Positions 1-8,903 of a stretch of 64,000 nucleotides of DNA are shown here, one piece after another. Each line of letters opens with the position of its first letter. The first letter of the stretch is position 1. A program made the position numbers and the translations under genes. This DNA is from Halomonas meridiana. Lineage in GTDB: Bacteria; Pseudomonadota; Gammaproteobacteria; Pseudomonadales; Halomonadaceae. Location: positions 434,001 to 498,000 of the forward strand of contig NZ_CP024621.1 in the NCBI RefSeq assembly GCF_009846525.1, read 5' to 3'. Below the pieces are notes generated by a model that saw only the letters and a program-made list of their open reading frames with translations, made no database searches and was not told where the DNA came from.

Positions 1-29
1 CAATTCGATTGTCAGATGACAAACAATAT

Positions 30-512
30 TTATAACAGCTTTTTAGGTGCAGCGCATTCATCAAGCTGCTCCCGTCCTACTTCAGTTAGATCACGCCAAG
101 CGCATACGTCATCTGTTTCATCAGCATTCGCGTCACATTGGTCGAGAAGTAGCTCAAGCTTGTAGGGCCTTAAACGTGATGGTTCGGGTGGTGATAAATC
201 AGCACTAATTTGAGCCAACCTTTCAAGGAGCCAAGCTTCCACTGCTAGCCAAATAGCATCGTTCTCTTCTTTGCCCAAGAGATCAATACTATTGTCTGAA
301 CGATAAATGAAAAAGTCATCAGGAATCTTTATCGACCCTCCGCCCCGCAAGTACGCTATGATCTCTCCGCTCATTGCGGCCATATAGGCAACATCGCTTT
401 GTAAACACTCCAGGGCTTCACGAAAGGTCTCTAAAGGTTGAGGAAAATGGTCGCGCAAATCGAAAGCACGGTACGCGAAAATTGCTTGGCCTATATCTTT
501 CGTTGTTCCCAT
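30..512 (-). CDS. hypothetical protein (unrecognised)
   Basis: An open frame of 160 codons with no domain I recognise. The product is acidic and soluble in appearance, with no signal peptide or membrane segment. It has a central IWLAVEAWLLERL stretch that could be an amphipathic helix. A purine-rich stretch (GGAGGAAAAATGGG context on the minus strand) gives a good ribosome binding site at the chosen ATG. It stands alone before a decayed IS element, so context does not suggest a role. Real gene status is likely from length and RBS; function is unknown. Confidence 0.55.
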   Translation of the reverse strand: MGTTKDIGQAIFAYRAFDLRDHFPQPLETFREALECLQSDVAYMAAMSGEIIAYLRGGGSIKIPDDFFIYRSDNSIDLLGKEENDAIWLAVEAWLLERLAQISADLSPPEPSRLRPYKLELLLDQCDANADETDDVCAWRDLTEVGREQLDECAAPKKLL

Positions 513-602
513 TTTTCCTCCGTTAAATGACCATTCCTTAGATTAAGATATGGCTCATGTTTGATTTTTCTATTGATTTTTTTTGAAAGGTCTTACATAT
601 TC

Positions 603-1790
603 TAGCGATGTCACCCCACCTTCAGTAGCACCCAGGTTTAGAGTTAGAAGTAACTTTATCGTGTTTTACCACCACTTGCTCGGCATAGGCGGAAGGAGTT
701 AGCCCTCCAAGACTCTTCTTCGGTCTTTCTTCGTTGTACTCCCGCCGCAATGCTTTGATGACAACCTTGGCGTGGTGAATACTGATGAACCAATGCTCAT
801 TCAGACATTCATCTCGAAAGCGCCCATTGAATGATTCGATATAGGCGTTTTGATTGGGTTTTCCAGGCTCGATTAAAACAGTGCAACGCCACGTAGATGC
901 GCCAACGACAGTATGGCGCGCCCACAAAATTCTTTTCCATTATCCGTGCGAATGGCGCTAGGTAGGCCACGTTATAAAGCCAGATGATCCAGAAGCCGTG
1001 TTAACGACAGCACGTCAATGGCACGTTCAGGCACAATAGTCACGGCTTCATGGGTAGCGTCGTCGACAACGGTGAGGTGCTTTATCACTCGCCCGTCTGC
1101 GGTACGGTCAAACACAAAATCCATTGACCAGACCTGATTGGCGGCGCCAGGACGACCCAATGGGTGGGCACCTTCTTGCGCTTGCGTCGTTTTACCTGCA
1201 ACCGAGCCGCCGCGTAGAGGCGCTCGACGCGCTTATAATTGACCTGTTCACCGGCTTAACGCAGCTTCAGGTAGATCATGCCAGCGCTATAGCGACGATG
1301 CCGATGCGCCAAGGCAACAATGCGTTCACGCAATGCCTCATTACGGTCAGGAGCCGATTGATAGCGTAATGCACTGGCACTCACACGGATGACAAGGAGC
1401 GCTCGGCGCTCACTGAGGCCACGTGTCACCATAAAGCGCACCACATCTCGGCGAGCAGGGGCACTCACCACTTTTTTCTCCGCGCCTCGCGAGTGACCTC
1501 CATCTCTAGTAATAGCTCCGCGAGCAGCTTTTTTCAAGCGTCCATTTTCGGCTTCGAGCTCTTTGAGTCGCTTGGCATCGGGTACGCTCATGCCGCCAAA
1601 CTTGCTGCGCCATAGATCGTAAGTGGCTTCTGAGAAACGGTGCCTACGGCATAGCTCCTTGATGGGCAGTCACGCTTCGGCTTCGCCCAGGAAACCAATG
1701 ATCTGTTCTTCGCTGAAACGCTTCTTCATGTCCAATCTCCTTACGCATAGGATCGGACTCTAAAGTGTAGCGCTACTCAATCGGGGGGTA
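603..1790 (-). mobile_element. decayed IS3-family insertion sequence
   Basis: The element is bounded by imperfect inverted ends. Reading inward, the left copy starts near 603 (CGATGTCACCCC...AGTAGC...TTTAGAG) and the right copy, on the opposite strand, ends near 1790 (CGACGTTACCCC...AGTAGC...TTTAGAG). Between them are the remains of IS3-type orfA and orfB on the minus strand. A fragment of the same end lies at 52104-52147, on the far side of the metal genes. Exact tips and a target duplication could not be fixed by eye. Confidence 0.75.
622..1729 (-). pseudogene. IS3-family transposase (orfA/orfB), multiply disrupted
   Basis: The reading starts with MKKRFSEEQIIGFLGEAEA at 1729, the usual orfA opening, and hits an in-frame TGA at 1670-1672. 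It continues with the orfA helix-turn-helix and leucine-rich part (ELEAENGRLKK). The orfB part shows ALVIRVSASALRYQS, then an in-frame stop near 1258. After a frameshift come the catalytic region with the first Asp (WSMDFVFD), VVDDATHEAV, and, after another frameshift, the final Glu region (NAYIESFNGRFRDECLNEHWF). The DDE core is thus recognisable but scattered over three frames. It is very unlikely to be active. Confidence 0.85.
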
Positions 1791-1843
1791 ACGTCGGGTT
1801 ACGAATAGGTTTCTTCAACGATAGAAATATATGTTAAATAAAA

Positions 1844-1865
1844 GGGCCAGCATAAAGGCTGGCCC
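1844..1865 (-). terminator. rho-independent terminator
   Basis: An 8-bp inverted repeat GGGCCAGC/GCTGGCCC with a 6-base loop, followed on the minus strand by TTTTATTT. It lies just downstream of the secreted-protein gene at 1890-2306. Confidence 0.8.
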
Positions 1866-1889
1866 AATATCTTAAATAGTGACTACATA

Positions 1890-2306
1890 TTAATAGTCAA
1901 CATGTAACTCATATCGGTTATTGTCATTTTCTTTAGTACCTCCAAGTGCATTGCCTGTCACTTCAAGTTGATAATTGCCTGGCTGCAGTTGGCGGACCAT
2001 TTCAAAATGACCACGTGGGTTGGATGCTTCTGCTACCTGCTGTCCCGCTGCATTATAAAGCACAGCAGAGATACGGTTGCCAGTGCTGGTTGCGCCTGGA
2101 AAGTGCTCGCTTGCCACCTTCAGCGTAGTCGCTTGTTCAATGTTAATATTGAAACGCTTTGATTGGCCCTGGGCAAGCACTTGTGTAGAAGAGACGCCTC
2201 TTTCAAGTAGGGGCAGATCTTGGGTAGTCGTCCCATAGTTAGCCAATGCAGGGGTTGAAAGAATGCTGGCTACAAGCGTTCCAAAGATAATTGATTTAAC
2301 TTTCAT
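1890..2306 (-). CDS. small secreted protein, beta-sandwich (PPC-like)
   Basis: 138 residues with a clear Sec signal peptide (charged start, hydrophobic core, cleavage after PALA near residue 22). The mature part alternates short beta-type segments and ends in NYQLEVTGNA...RYELHVDY, which resembles bacterial pre-peptidase C-terminal (PPC) beta-sandwich domains; this is resemblance only. No cysteines are seen. A GGAGTAATTATCATG arrangement supports the start, and a strong terminator follows. It is monocistronic next to the copper block but has no obvious metal-binding motif. Function unknown; an exported stress or envelope protein is possible. Confidence 0.6.
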   Translation of the reverse strand: MKVKSIIFGTLVASILSTPALANYGTTTQDLPLLERGVSSTQVLAQGQSKRFNINIEQATTLKVASEHFPGATSTGNRISAVLYNAAGQQVAEASNPRGHFEMVRQLQPGNYQLEVTGNALGGTKENDNNRYELHVDY

Positions 2307-2371
2307 GATAATTACTCCAGTGGTTGATGACTTGTTTATATTAGCTGTGGTTTTTGAAATGAAGCTGAATT

Positions 2372-2414
2372 TAAAAATAAAAAAATAAAAAAAAACGCCA
2401 CCATTTGGTGACGT
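2372..2414 (-). terminator. rho-independent terminator after copB
   Basis: The stem ACGTCACC/GGTGGCGT (2395-2414) with an AAAT loop is followed on the minus strand by a long T-rich run down to about 2372. It ends the copA-copB transcript. Confidence 0.85.
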
Positions 2415-2439
2415 TAAAAGTTATCCATTACCAGAGTTG

Positions 2440-3210
2440 TTAGAACATCAGTCTAACACCTGCAACAACTCCAGTGTCTTCCGTGTTGTCGCCACTTGCG
2501 CGGGTGAGATCTGCAGTGTCGCCGTACTCTTTCTCCCAATAAGCACCGATATAGGGGGCGAAGCGGCGGGTGACTTCATAGCCTAGCCTCAGGCCAGCAC
2601 GAACGGAGTTAAGCCCTTCGCCCACGCCAAATTCTTCCACCTCACTGGCGGCCACGGCAATTTCGGTGCGCGGCTGTAGGTAGAGCCGCTGAGTCAGGCG
2701 CAGATCGTATTCACCCTCAAAACTGGCGGCGACATCACCATCTTCACTCACTTGCATAGCAACGTCGGTTTCAATGCCATAGGGCATCACCCCTTGTAGG
2801 CCGATAACCCCATAGGTGCGTTCGGCGTGATCATCGGAGAATACCCCCCCTTGGTAACCGATACCCCCCTGTAGCTCCCAAAAATCAGCCACTAATTGAC
2901 TATAAAGTAGTTCCAAGGACTCAAACTCAGCATCTTCCCCATCGCCCTGGACATTCTCGCCTTCTGACTTTAGGTAAACGCGGTTGATATCACCGCCGTA
3001 CCAGCCTTGAAAGTCCCATACCACGGCGTCTTGGCCTTTGTCGGGAACGGTGTATTCAAGCCGGTCGAACAGCCCCATGCCCATGTTGTGTTCCATCGTG
3101 GGTGCTGGCCAGTGATCCGGAGCTGCATAGCCATCTTCGGCAAAAGCGGTAGTGGCGGCGGCCATGCCGAGGGCGGCGCTGGCGAGGGTTAAGTAGTGCT
3201 TGGTTTTCAT
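2440..3210 (-). CDS. copB: copper resistance protein B (outer membrane)
   Basis: 256 residues with a Sec signal peptide (cleavage after TTAFA near residue 24). The body matches the CopB/PcoB family: YTVPDKGQDAVVWDFQGWYGGDINRVYLKSEGE near the start of the mature protein, a barrel-like run of amphipathic strands, and a C-terminal VVAGVRLMF ending in Phe, typical of outer-membrane beta barrels. The Met/His-rich N-terminal extension seen in many CopB proteins is short here (HWPAPTMEHNMGMG). It follows copA by 9 bp and shares its transcript. Known role: copper binding or export at the outer membrane with the periplasmic oxidase CopA. Confidence 0.93.
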   Translation of the reverse strand: MKTKHYLTLASAALGMAAATTAFAEDGYAAPDHWPAPTMEHNMGMGLFDRLEYTVPDKGQDAVVWDFQGWYGGDINRVYLKSEGENVQGDGEDAEFESLELLYSQLVADFWELQGGIGYQGGVFSDDHAERTYGVIGLQGVMPYGIETDVAMQVSEDGDVAASFEGEYDLRLTQRLYLQPRTEIAVAASEVEEFGVGEGLNSVRAGLRLGYEVTRRFAPYIGAYWEKEYGDTADLTRASGDNTEDTGVVAGVRLMF

Positions 3211-3219
3211 ACTGCCTCC

Positions 3220-5109
3220 TTAAGAAACCTGAACAACGCGGAACATGCCGGCATCCATGTGATAGAGAAGGTGGCAGTGGAACGCCCAGCTGCCCTCGGC
3301 GTCAGCGGTGATCAGCGCTGACACGCGTTCGCCGGGCTTCACATTCAGGGTGTGTTTGCGCGGAATCAATTCACCCTGGCCGTTTTCCAGCTCCATCCAC
3401 ATGCCGTGGAGGTGGATAGGATGCTCCATCATGGTGTCGTTAATGAGGATAAGGCGCAGTCGCTCATCTTTCTCAAAATGAATGGGGCCGGTCACTTCGC
3501 TAAACTTCTTACCGTCGAACGACCACATATAACGTTCCATATTACCGGTCAGGTGCAGCTCAAGCTCACGGCCTGGTTCACGGCGGTCAGGCCATGGCGT
3601 GAAGGCTTTTAAATCGCGGTAGACTAAAACACGACGTTCATCAGAGTCGATGCCGATGCCCGCCTGGTCGTATCGAGAGCCGGGCTGGGCTTCACCGGCA
3701 ACGAGCAAGCCATTTTCGCCGATTTTCGCCTGTTCACCCGCCATGCCACCCATATTAGAGTGATCCATGCCTTGCATGTTGGACATGCTGGAGTGGTCCA
3801 TCCCCGCCATGCTGGAATGATCCATGCCTTCCATATTCGACATGTTTGAGCGATCCATTTCCGACATGTTGGAATGATCCATACCTTCCATATTCGACAT
3901 GCCGGAGTGGTCCATCCCCGCCATATTTGACATGCCAGAATGATCCATCCCGCCCATACCGTGGGCACCCATGGCTTCCATACCGCGGTCGGCAATTTGA
4001 CGGCGTTCAGGAATCTCCGCCTGCATGCCTTCACGTGGGGCTAGCGTGGCGCGAGCATAGCCGCTGCGATCCATGGCTTCGGCGAAGATGGTGTATGCCC
4101 GGTCGTCTTCAGGTGAAACCAGCACATCGTAGGTTTCCGCCACGCCAATACGGAATTCATCAACAGGAACGGGTTGCACCGGCTGGCCATCAGCGGCTAC
4201 CACGGTCATCTTCAAGCCAGGTATACGGACATCGAAGTAAGACATGGCCGAACCGTTAATCACGCGTAGCCGTACCCGCTCACCGGCCTTGAACAGCGCG
4301 TTCCAGTTTTCCTGGGGGGAGTGGCCGTTGAGCAGGTAGGTATAAGTGCTGCCGGTGACATCGGCGATATCCCGCGAGCTCATACGCATTTGGGCCCACA
4401 TACCGCGCATCTCGGCGGTTTGTGAGAAACCCTTTTCGCGAACATCGGCGAAAAAATCAGCAATCGTGCGTTCTTGGAAGTTGTAATAGCCTTCCATGGT
4501 TTTCAGATTACGGAACACCGACATCGGTTCTTCAAAGGTCCAGTCGGTGAGCAGTAACACATGCTCACGGTCGTAACGGATAGGCTCGCGCTCGGCGGCG
4601 TCGATAATCAGCGGCCCCGCATGGCCTAGCTGTTCCTGCAGACCTGAGTGGCTGTGGTACCAGTAGGTGCCGTTCTGCCGGACAGGGAAACGATAGGTAA
4701 AGGTTTCACCAGGGGCGATACCGGCAAAGCTGACACCAGGCACACCATCCATTTCCGGCGGTAGGATGAGGCCATGCCAATGGATAGAAGTAGGTTCATC
4801 AAGCAGGTTAGTGACGCGAAGCACCGCGTCCTGCCCTTCTTGTAAGCGAATCATCGGGCCTGGGCTGGTGCCATTGATGGTAATGGGGGTCGCCTCCTGA
4901 CCATCAATCGGGTGTGATTCGCGACGGATGGCCAGTGATACTTCGGGGCCTTCTTCGACGCCCTGCGCGTAGACATTGCTGCGGCCCCAGGGGGTTGCCC
5001 AGGCGGGGGTTAGTCCCATTGCGGCAGCGGAACCTATTCCTAGGGCAGCGCCGCCTTTTAGGACCTGCCGGCGAGAAAGCGGGTGAGAAATGATGCTTGA
5101 GCGTGCCAT
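3220..5109 (-). CDS. copA: periplasmic multicopper oxidase CopA
   Basis: 629 residues. A twin-arginine signal (SRRQVLKGGAALGIG) implies folded export by Tat. All copper-ligand motifs are present: HWHG near residue 110, WYHSHSG near 145, HPIHLHG near 565 and HCHLLYHMDAGM near 610. Between about residues 383 and 456 there is a Met/His/Asp-rich insert of repeated MDHSGMSNM-like units, longer than in many relatives and likely to bind Cu(I). Known role of the family: oxidising or sequestering periplasmic copper. It sits between the two-component genes and copB. A TTCAG direct repeat lies 47-62 bp before the start, giving it its own promoter. Confidence 0.95.
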   Translation of the reverse strand: MARSSIISHPLSRRQVLKGGAALGIGSAAAMGLTPAWATPWGRSNVYAQGVEEGPEVSLAIRRESHPIDGQEATPITINGTSPGPMIRLQEGQDAVLRVTNLLDEPTSIHWHGLILPPEMDGVPGVSFAGIAPGETFTYRFPVRQNGTYWYHSHSGLQEQLGHAGPLIIDAAEREPIRYDREHVLLLTDWTFEEPMSVFRNLKTMEGYYNFQERTIADFFADVREKGFSQTAEMRGMWAQMRMSSRDIADVTGSTYTYLLNGHSPQENWNALFKAGERVRLRVINGSAMSYFDVRIPGLKMTVVAADGQPVQPVPVDEFRIGVAETYDVLVSPEDDRAYTIFAEAMDRSGYARATLAPREGMQAEIPERRQIADRGMEAMGAHGMGGMDHSGMSNMAGMDHSGMSNMEGMDHSNMSEMDRSNMSNMEGMDHSSMAGMDHSSMSNMQGMDHSNMGGMAGEQAKIGENGLLVAGEAQPGSRYDQAGIGIDSDERRVLVYRDLKAFTPWPDRREPGRELELHLTGNMERYMWSFDGKKFSEVTGPIHFEKDERLRLILINDTMMEHPIHLHGMWMELENGQGELIPRKHTLNVKPGERVSALITADAEGSWAFHCHLLYHMDAGMFRVVQVS

Positions 5110-5155
5110 GTGTAACTCCCATCAATGATGAATGGCACCATCTTGATGGAAGAAG

Positions 5156-5171
5156 CTGAATCAAAGCTGAA
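5156..5171 (-). promoter_or_regulatory. putative CopR box before copA
   Basis: On the minus strand this reads TTCAG-N6-TTCAG, an 11-bp-period direct repeat, in the 68-bp gap between the kinase gene and copA. Ten bases downstream is CAAGAT, a poor but positionally matching -10. The same repeat occurs before the cupredoxin gene and before copC. Confidence 0.6.
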
Positions 5172-5177
5172 AAGTGA

Positions 5178-6512
5178 TTAATTAATCACTTCAACTGCAA
5201 GAGGCAACGTAACCGTAACGCGCAGTCCACCCAGTGGACTACGCTCAAAACGCGAGTGCCCTGAGTAGCGGGCAATTAACTGCGCAAGAATCGACAGGCC
5301 TAAGCCGTAGCCGGGACGGCGTTCATCCAATCGTGTGCCACGCTCTCCTAAGCGCGAAAGATCTTCTTCTGCAACGCCGAAACCGTCATCATCAATGGTG
5401 AGCGTGAGTGTGGTAGCGGAGACGGCAATATCGCAATTAACGCACCTATTCGCCCATTTGCCAGCGTTATCGAGCACGATGCCTAATATTTCAGAAAAGT
5501 CGTGAGCCTCAATAGGCACTAGGTCTTTCTCGCCTGCCGAGTGGGTGAGGTTGAAGATACGCTCAGGGTAAAGGCTGCGGAACATCTCGATGAGTCGTGA
5601 ACTATCTCGCGTGACGTTCGCCATTCGCCCCGCGTTAGGCCCTGCAATACGCGAACGACGCAGCTCTGCAGCTAACTGAGCGTTAATATCTTCAATACGA
5701 CTGAGCAGTTTATGCCGTCGGTTTTCATCAATGGGCCGATTGCCGCGCAGTACTTGGGTAATTGCTGCCAGCGGGGTTTTTAAAGCATGAGAAAGATTGG
5801 CGACTGATTCCCGCGAGCGTTGTAATCGATGATCGATATCATCCATAAACCAGTTCAACTGGTCGACTAATTCATCTAGCTCGGAAGGGGCTACTAATAA
5901 CAAGCGATCACGTTTGCCTGATCGCAAGGCTTCAAGTTGTTGACGCAGTTGCCAAAGTGGCGTGAGTCCACGGTTAACCGCTAGCATATTGAGTATGATG
6001 AGCATCCCTAAAAGCACAGCGGCAATCCCACCTACCCACCAGTGCAAAGTTGCAAGCCCTGCTTCTACTTGAGAAAAATCCTCACCCACTAGCAGCACAC
6101 CCTGTGTGCCCTGCCACTCAAAATGACGTCGGTAGACGAGCATGTGCTGCGTTCCGCGATTCACGTCTATTAGGGCATCGCCGCTTTCATTTAGCAAAGG
6201 TGCTAGCTGTTGTTGCCACTGTGGGTCAGAAGCGCTGATCAAGCCGTTAAAGCGGAGTACGTAGAGATGATGAAAGACTTGATAGCCTTGGCTAACCGAG
6301 TCTAGCGCAGTCGGGACAGCCGTTTGGTCCTGCTCTAGCTGTGCGACCGCATGATTGGCTTCGCGCTGAAGACGCTCACCCAAAAAATCCCGAGCAAGAT
6401 TCTGTAACAATATGCCATGCAGTAGCCAGGTCGTCACCACCACGAATAGCGCCACGCCACCTAGCCAGGCGAGTAGTCGAAAACGTAAACTGCGCCGATC
6501 AATGTGAAGCAA
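5178..6512 (-). CDS. sensor histidine kinase (copper-responsive, CopS/QseC-like)
   Basis: 444 residues: a first membrane helix at about 13-33, a periplasmic sensor of about 130 residues, a second helix at about 160-180, a HAMP-like linker, then the transmitter. The H box is SHALKTPLAAI, the N box LDNAGKWA and the ATP lid DDDGFGV...GYGLGLSI. The start overlaps the end of the response-regulator gene by 14 bp, so the pair is co-translated. Position between the cupredoxin and copA points to copper sensing, as for CopS/CusS/PcoS. The periplasmic part carries a few His (HHLY, HWW) but no clear Met/His metal site, so the ligand is inferred from context only. Confidence 0.88.
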   Translation of the reverse strand: MLHIDRRSLRFRLLAWLGGVALFVVVTTWLLHGILLQNLARDFLGERLQREANHAVAQLEQDQTAVPTALDSVSQGYQVFHHLYVLRFNGLISASDPQWQQQLAPLLNESGDALIDVNRGTQHMLVYRRHFEWQGTQGVLLVGEDFSQVEAGLATLHWWVGGIAAVLLGMLIILNMLAVNRGLTPLWQLRQQLEALRSGKRDRLLLVAPSELDELVDQLNWFMDDIDHRLQRSRESVANLSHALKTPLAAITQVLRGNRPIDENRRHKLLSRIEDINAQLAAELRRSRIAGPNAGRMANVTRDSSRLIEMFRSLYPERIFNLTHSAGEKDLVPIEAHDFSEILGIVLDNAGKWANRCVNCDIAVSATTLTLTIDDDGFGVAEEDLSRLGERGTRLDERRPGYGLGLSILAQLIARYSGHSRFERSPLGGLRVTVTLPLAVEVIN

Positions 6513-7164
6513 AGAAATACCCCTGGCCGCGGCGAGTTTGGATAATTGATTTGCCTAGATAACGGCGCAGACGAGCGACATAGACTTCGACCAAGTTAGG
6601 CGCGGCGGCATCCTGATCCAAGGCATAGAGCTGCTCTAGTAGCTGCTCTTTAGAGTGAATGCGATCAGGATGCAGCATTAAGTAGCGCAGTAACCGAAAC
6701 TCGGTCGCCGTGAGCGAACGCCACGTTTCACCTTCTAGACACACTCGTTGACCAGCACCATCCAACGAAACGCCGTTAAGCGTGATCACTTGAGATAACT
6801 GACCAGACTGCCTGCGTAGCAGGGCCTTCAGGCGGGCCATCAGTTCTGCTTCGTGGAAGGGCTTGGTCAGATAATCATCGGCTCCCGTTTCAAGACCAAT
6901 GACTTTATCTTCCCAGGTATCGCGGGCCGTCAGAATCAAAATAGGCGTGTCGCGTTTTTGCTTGCGCCACTGGGCGAGCAGATCCAGCCCCGAGCCATCT
7001 GGCAAACCGATATCTAAGATAGCCAATTCATAATGCTCGGTTGCCATAAGCGACTTGGCCGCTTTCAATGAAGCGGCCAAATCCACCAGGTAACCGTTGT
7101 CTTTGAGACTCTCTGCTAAGCTTTCCGCTAGCAAATCATCATCTTCGAGTAGCAACAGTTTCAT
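6499..7164 (-). CDS. OmpR/PhoB-family response regulator (CopR-like)
   Basis: 221 residues. The receiver domain has the acidic pocket LEDDD, the phospho-acceptor Asp in LAILDIGLPDGSG (about residue 51), Thr in ILTAR and Lys in LTKPF. A winged-helix DNA-binding domain follows (LTATEFRLLRYLM...YVARLRRYLGK...RRGQGYFF). It lies 14 bp after the cupredoxin gene and overlaps the kinase. The repeated TTCAG-N6-TTCAG elements in the cop promoters have the 11-bp direct-repeat layout typical of OmpR-family sites, so this protein is the natural candidate to bind them. That link is inference. Confidence 0.9.
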   Translation of the reverse strand: MKLLLLEDDDLLAESLAESLKDNGYLVDLAASLKAAKSLMATEHYELAILDIGLPDGSGLDLLAQWRKQKRDTPILILTARDTWEDKVIGLETGADDYLTKPFHEAELMARLKALLRRQSGQLSQVITLNGVSLDGAGQRVCLEGETWRSLTATEFRLLRYLMLHPDRIHSKEQLLEQLYALDQDAAAPNLVEVYVARLRRYLGKSIIQTRRGQGYFFASH

Positions 7165-7178
7165 GGATATACGTCAGA

Positions 7179-7718
7179 TTAGAGAGAAAAATTGCCGTAC
7201 ATGCCGGATTCGTAATGGCCGGGAATGTTACAGGCATACTCTAGCTCGTTAACATTATCAGGAACACGCCATAATAGAGACCCAATCTCACCAGGCGCAA
7301 TGGTGACGCCTTCCATGCTCATATTGGCCATATCGTGACCATCGCCGTTTGACATATTGGACATATCGTGGCCTTCACCGTGTGCCATATTCGACATGTC
7401 ATGGCCTCCGCCATTGGCCATGTTTAGCATCATCTGGCGATGTTCTTCTTGGGCTTCTTTGCTACCAATCACAAATTCGTGTTCTAGATTGCCGGTGTTA
7501 GTAATTTCAAATTTAACCACCTCCCCTGCCGCCATTTCTAGCGCTTCAGGGTCGAACCACATATCGCCAGCTTCAAGGCTGATCGTGCGGTCAACGTCAG
7601 CCTCGGTTAGGCCATTGTCACCACTGCCTTGGCCGGGCGAAGCCCATGCCGCACTCGTTATCAAGCTTAGTGAAAGGGCAAACAAAGGCGTTGTTAAGGA
7701 GATTTTGCGCATGGTCAT
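7179..7718 (-). CDS. cupredoxin with Met/His-rich insert
   Basis: 179 residues with a Sec signal (cleavage after SAAWA). The mature protein is a plastocyanin/azurin-like cupredoxin: LEHEFVIG supplies the first His, and ACNIPGHYESGMYG supplies Cys, His and Met in the type-1 spacing. Inserted between them, at about residues 93-136, are repeats of GHDMSNM and HDMANM, a probable Cu(I)-binding loop. It resembles CopI-type periplasmic copper-tolerance proteins. It leads a probable operon with the regulator and kinase. A TTCAG direct repeat and a TATAAA -10 lie just upstream. Likely role: periplasmic copper binding or electron transfer during copper stress. Confidence 0.88.
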   Translation of the reverse strand: MTMRKISLTTPLFALSLSLITSAAWASPGQGSGDNGLTEADVDRTISLEAGDMWFDPEALEMAAGEVVKFEITNTGNLEHEFVIGSKEAQEEHRQMMLNMANGGGHDMSNMAHGEGHDMSNMSNGDGHDMANMSMEGVTIAPGEIGSLLWRVPDNVNELEYACNIPGHYESGMYGNFSL

Positions 7719-7752
7719 TTACCTCAGAGGTTAGTGTCACTTGTTCTTTATA

Positions 7753-7778
7753 CGGTGTTAACCTGAAACGAGCCTGAA
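7753..7778 (-). promoter_or_regulatory. putative CopR-dependent promoter of the cupredoxin operon
   Basis: On the minus strand, TTCAG-N6-TTCAG (7763-7778) is followed after exactly 10 bases by TATAAA. The start codon is 45 bp below the repeat. The rest of the 276-bp gap up to copD (7995) shows no further gene or clear signal. Confidence 0.65.
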
Positions 7779-7994
7779 CCTAACGTAAAAATATGATCTG
7801 CTACCCAAAAGCATTGCTAACATGATGATGGATCCTGACCCCCTGATTAGAGTCAACGCTGCAGCAATGACTTTTCGTCTTTTTGGTGCAATTGCCTATG
7901 GCAGCCTCCGCCTAAACCTCAGAGTACGGCCCACAAGAAGGCGACGTTAATGGTCGATCTCTGGAATGGCTCAACAAGGTGGTTGACCTGTTAG

Positions 7995-8900
7995 TCACCC
8001 ATTCGGTGATGACACTCTTGTCAGCACCGCCGTGATCAACAAGATAACCGCGACCAGCACCATCTCCAGTGCAATACTTCTCTGTAACCGTCTTGGGGCT
8101 GTTGCGTCGCCGTTCTCAAAGGCCGGAACAAGCCGCCACTTGTTCGCGGCAGCAAATAACAGTAGCACCGCCACAATCAATACCTTGCCAATCAAGAACT
8201 GTCCATATGCCGTGGTGAGCAGTGGCGTGAGACCGCCTGCTAGTAGCGTGGCCAACGTGACGCCCGCCAGTACCAACAAGCCGACTCCGCTTATAGCGAG
8301 TTTCCCGAAACGGGTCAGAATGTGGGCGGTATTGTCCTGGTTGTGACCCCGTCCCACTAAATGGAACAGCGGCCACAGCGAGGCCACCCAGAATGCTGCC
8401 GCCATCAGGTGAACGATCAGCAAGCCAGCTAGAACGAGGCGTGGGGTGTTTACTGTATGCCCCACCTGCACGAAAGCCAGCATCACCAGTAACACGCCTA
8501 CTAGGCTCAAGCTGTTGGCTGATTTCGAGAGCGCTAAGTTATTAAGCCGAATCGCCTGGACCAGCAGCAAGCCAGTTACCGCCAGTATTAGTCGGACCCC
8601 GGGCGCACCCTCGAACACGATTCCGAGCAGCATTGGGTTGGTTGCAGCAGCGATATTGCCGCCCCCAAGGTAACCAGCTTCTAAAGGCCACTGGAACAGA
8701 ATCAGAATGACCCCCGCCCAGGCAGCAAAGATGCCCATGCGGGCGACGCGCCTCCGGTCGTGATCAGGGAGTCGGGGAAACGCTAGACGAAACAACACGG
8801 CCCCCGTCGCGACTAGGGCACTAAGGTAAATCCCGGCCGCCACGAGAATCATCGCGACGGTCCAGACATCAAGGCTATTTACTGAGGGCCACCAGACCAC
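7995..8900 (-). CDS. copD: copper resistance protein D (inner membrane)
   Basis: 301 residues with about eight hydrophobic membrane helices and the CopD/PcoD-family pattern, including WPLEAGYLGG, FEGAPGVRLILA, VQVGHT and LIVHLMAAAFWVASLWPL, where the conserved His residues sit in helices. The start is GTG, 3 bp after the copC stop. Known role: inner-membrane partner of the periplasmic copper chaperone CopC, promoting copper uptake into the cytoplasm for loading enzymes. It follows copC in a two-gene unit separated from the other cop genes by about 280 bp. Confidence 0.92.
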   Translation of the reverse strand: MVWWPSVNSLDVWTVAMILVAAGIYLSALVATGAVLFRLAFPRLPDHDRRRVARMGIFAAWAGVILILFQWPLEAGYLGGGNIAAATNPMLLGIVFEGAPGVRLILAVTGLLLVQAIRLNNLALSKSANSLSLVGVLLVMLAFVQVGHTVNTPRLVLAGLLIVHLMAAAFWVASLWPLFHLVGRGHNQDNTAHILTRFGKLAISGVGLLVLAGVTLATLLAGGLTPLLTTAYGQFLIGKVLIVAVLLLFAAANKWRLVPAFENGDATAPRRLQRSIALEMVLVAVILLITAVLTRVSSPNG

Positions 8901-8903
8901 GGG

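Noticed and set aside
622..1591. Separate small genes in the 0.6-1.6 kb region
   Set aside because: They are pieces of one decayed transposase in different frames.
3740..3960. Repeats in copA that could be taken for a CRISPR-like array
   Set aside because: They are in-frame protein repeats (DHSGMSNM units) with no unique spacers.
3624..4034. Long minus-strand frame within copA in another phase
   Set aside because: It lies wholly inside the multicopper oxidase gene and is rich in Trp and Cys because it is a shifted reading of the Met/His repeats.
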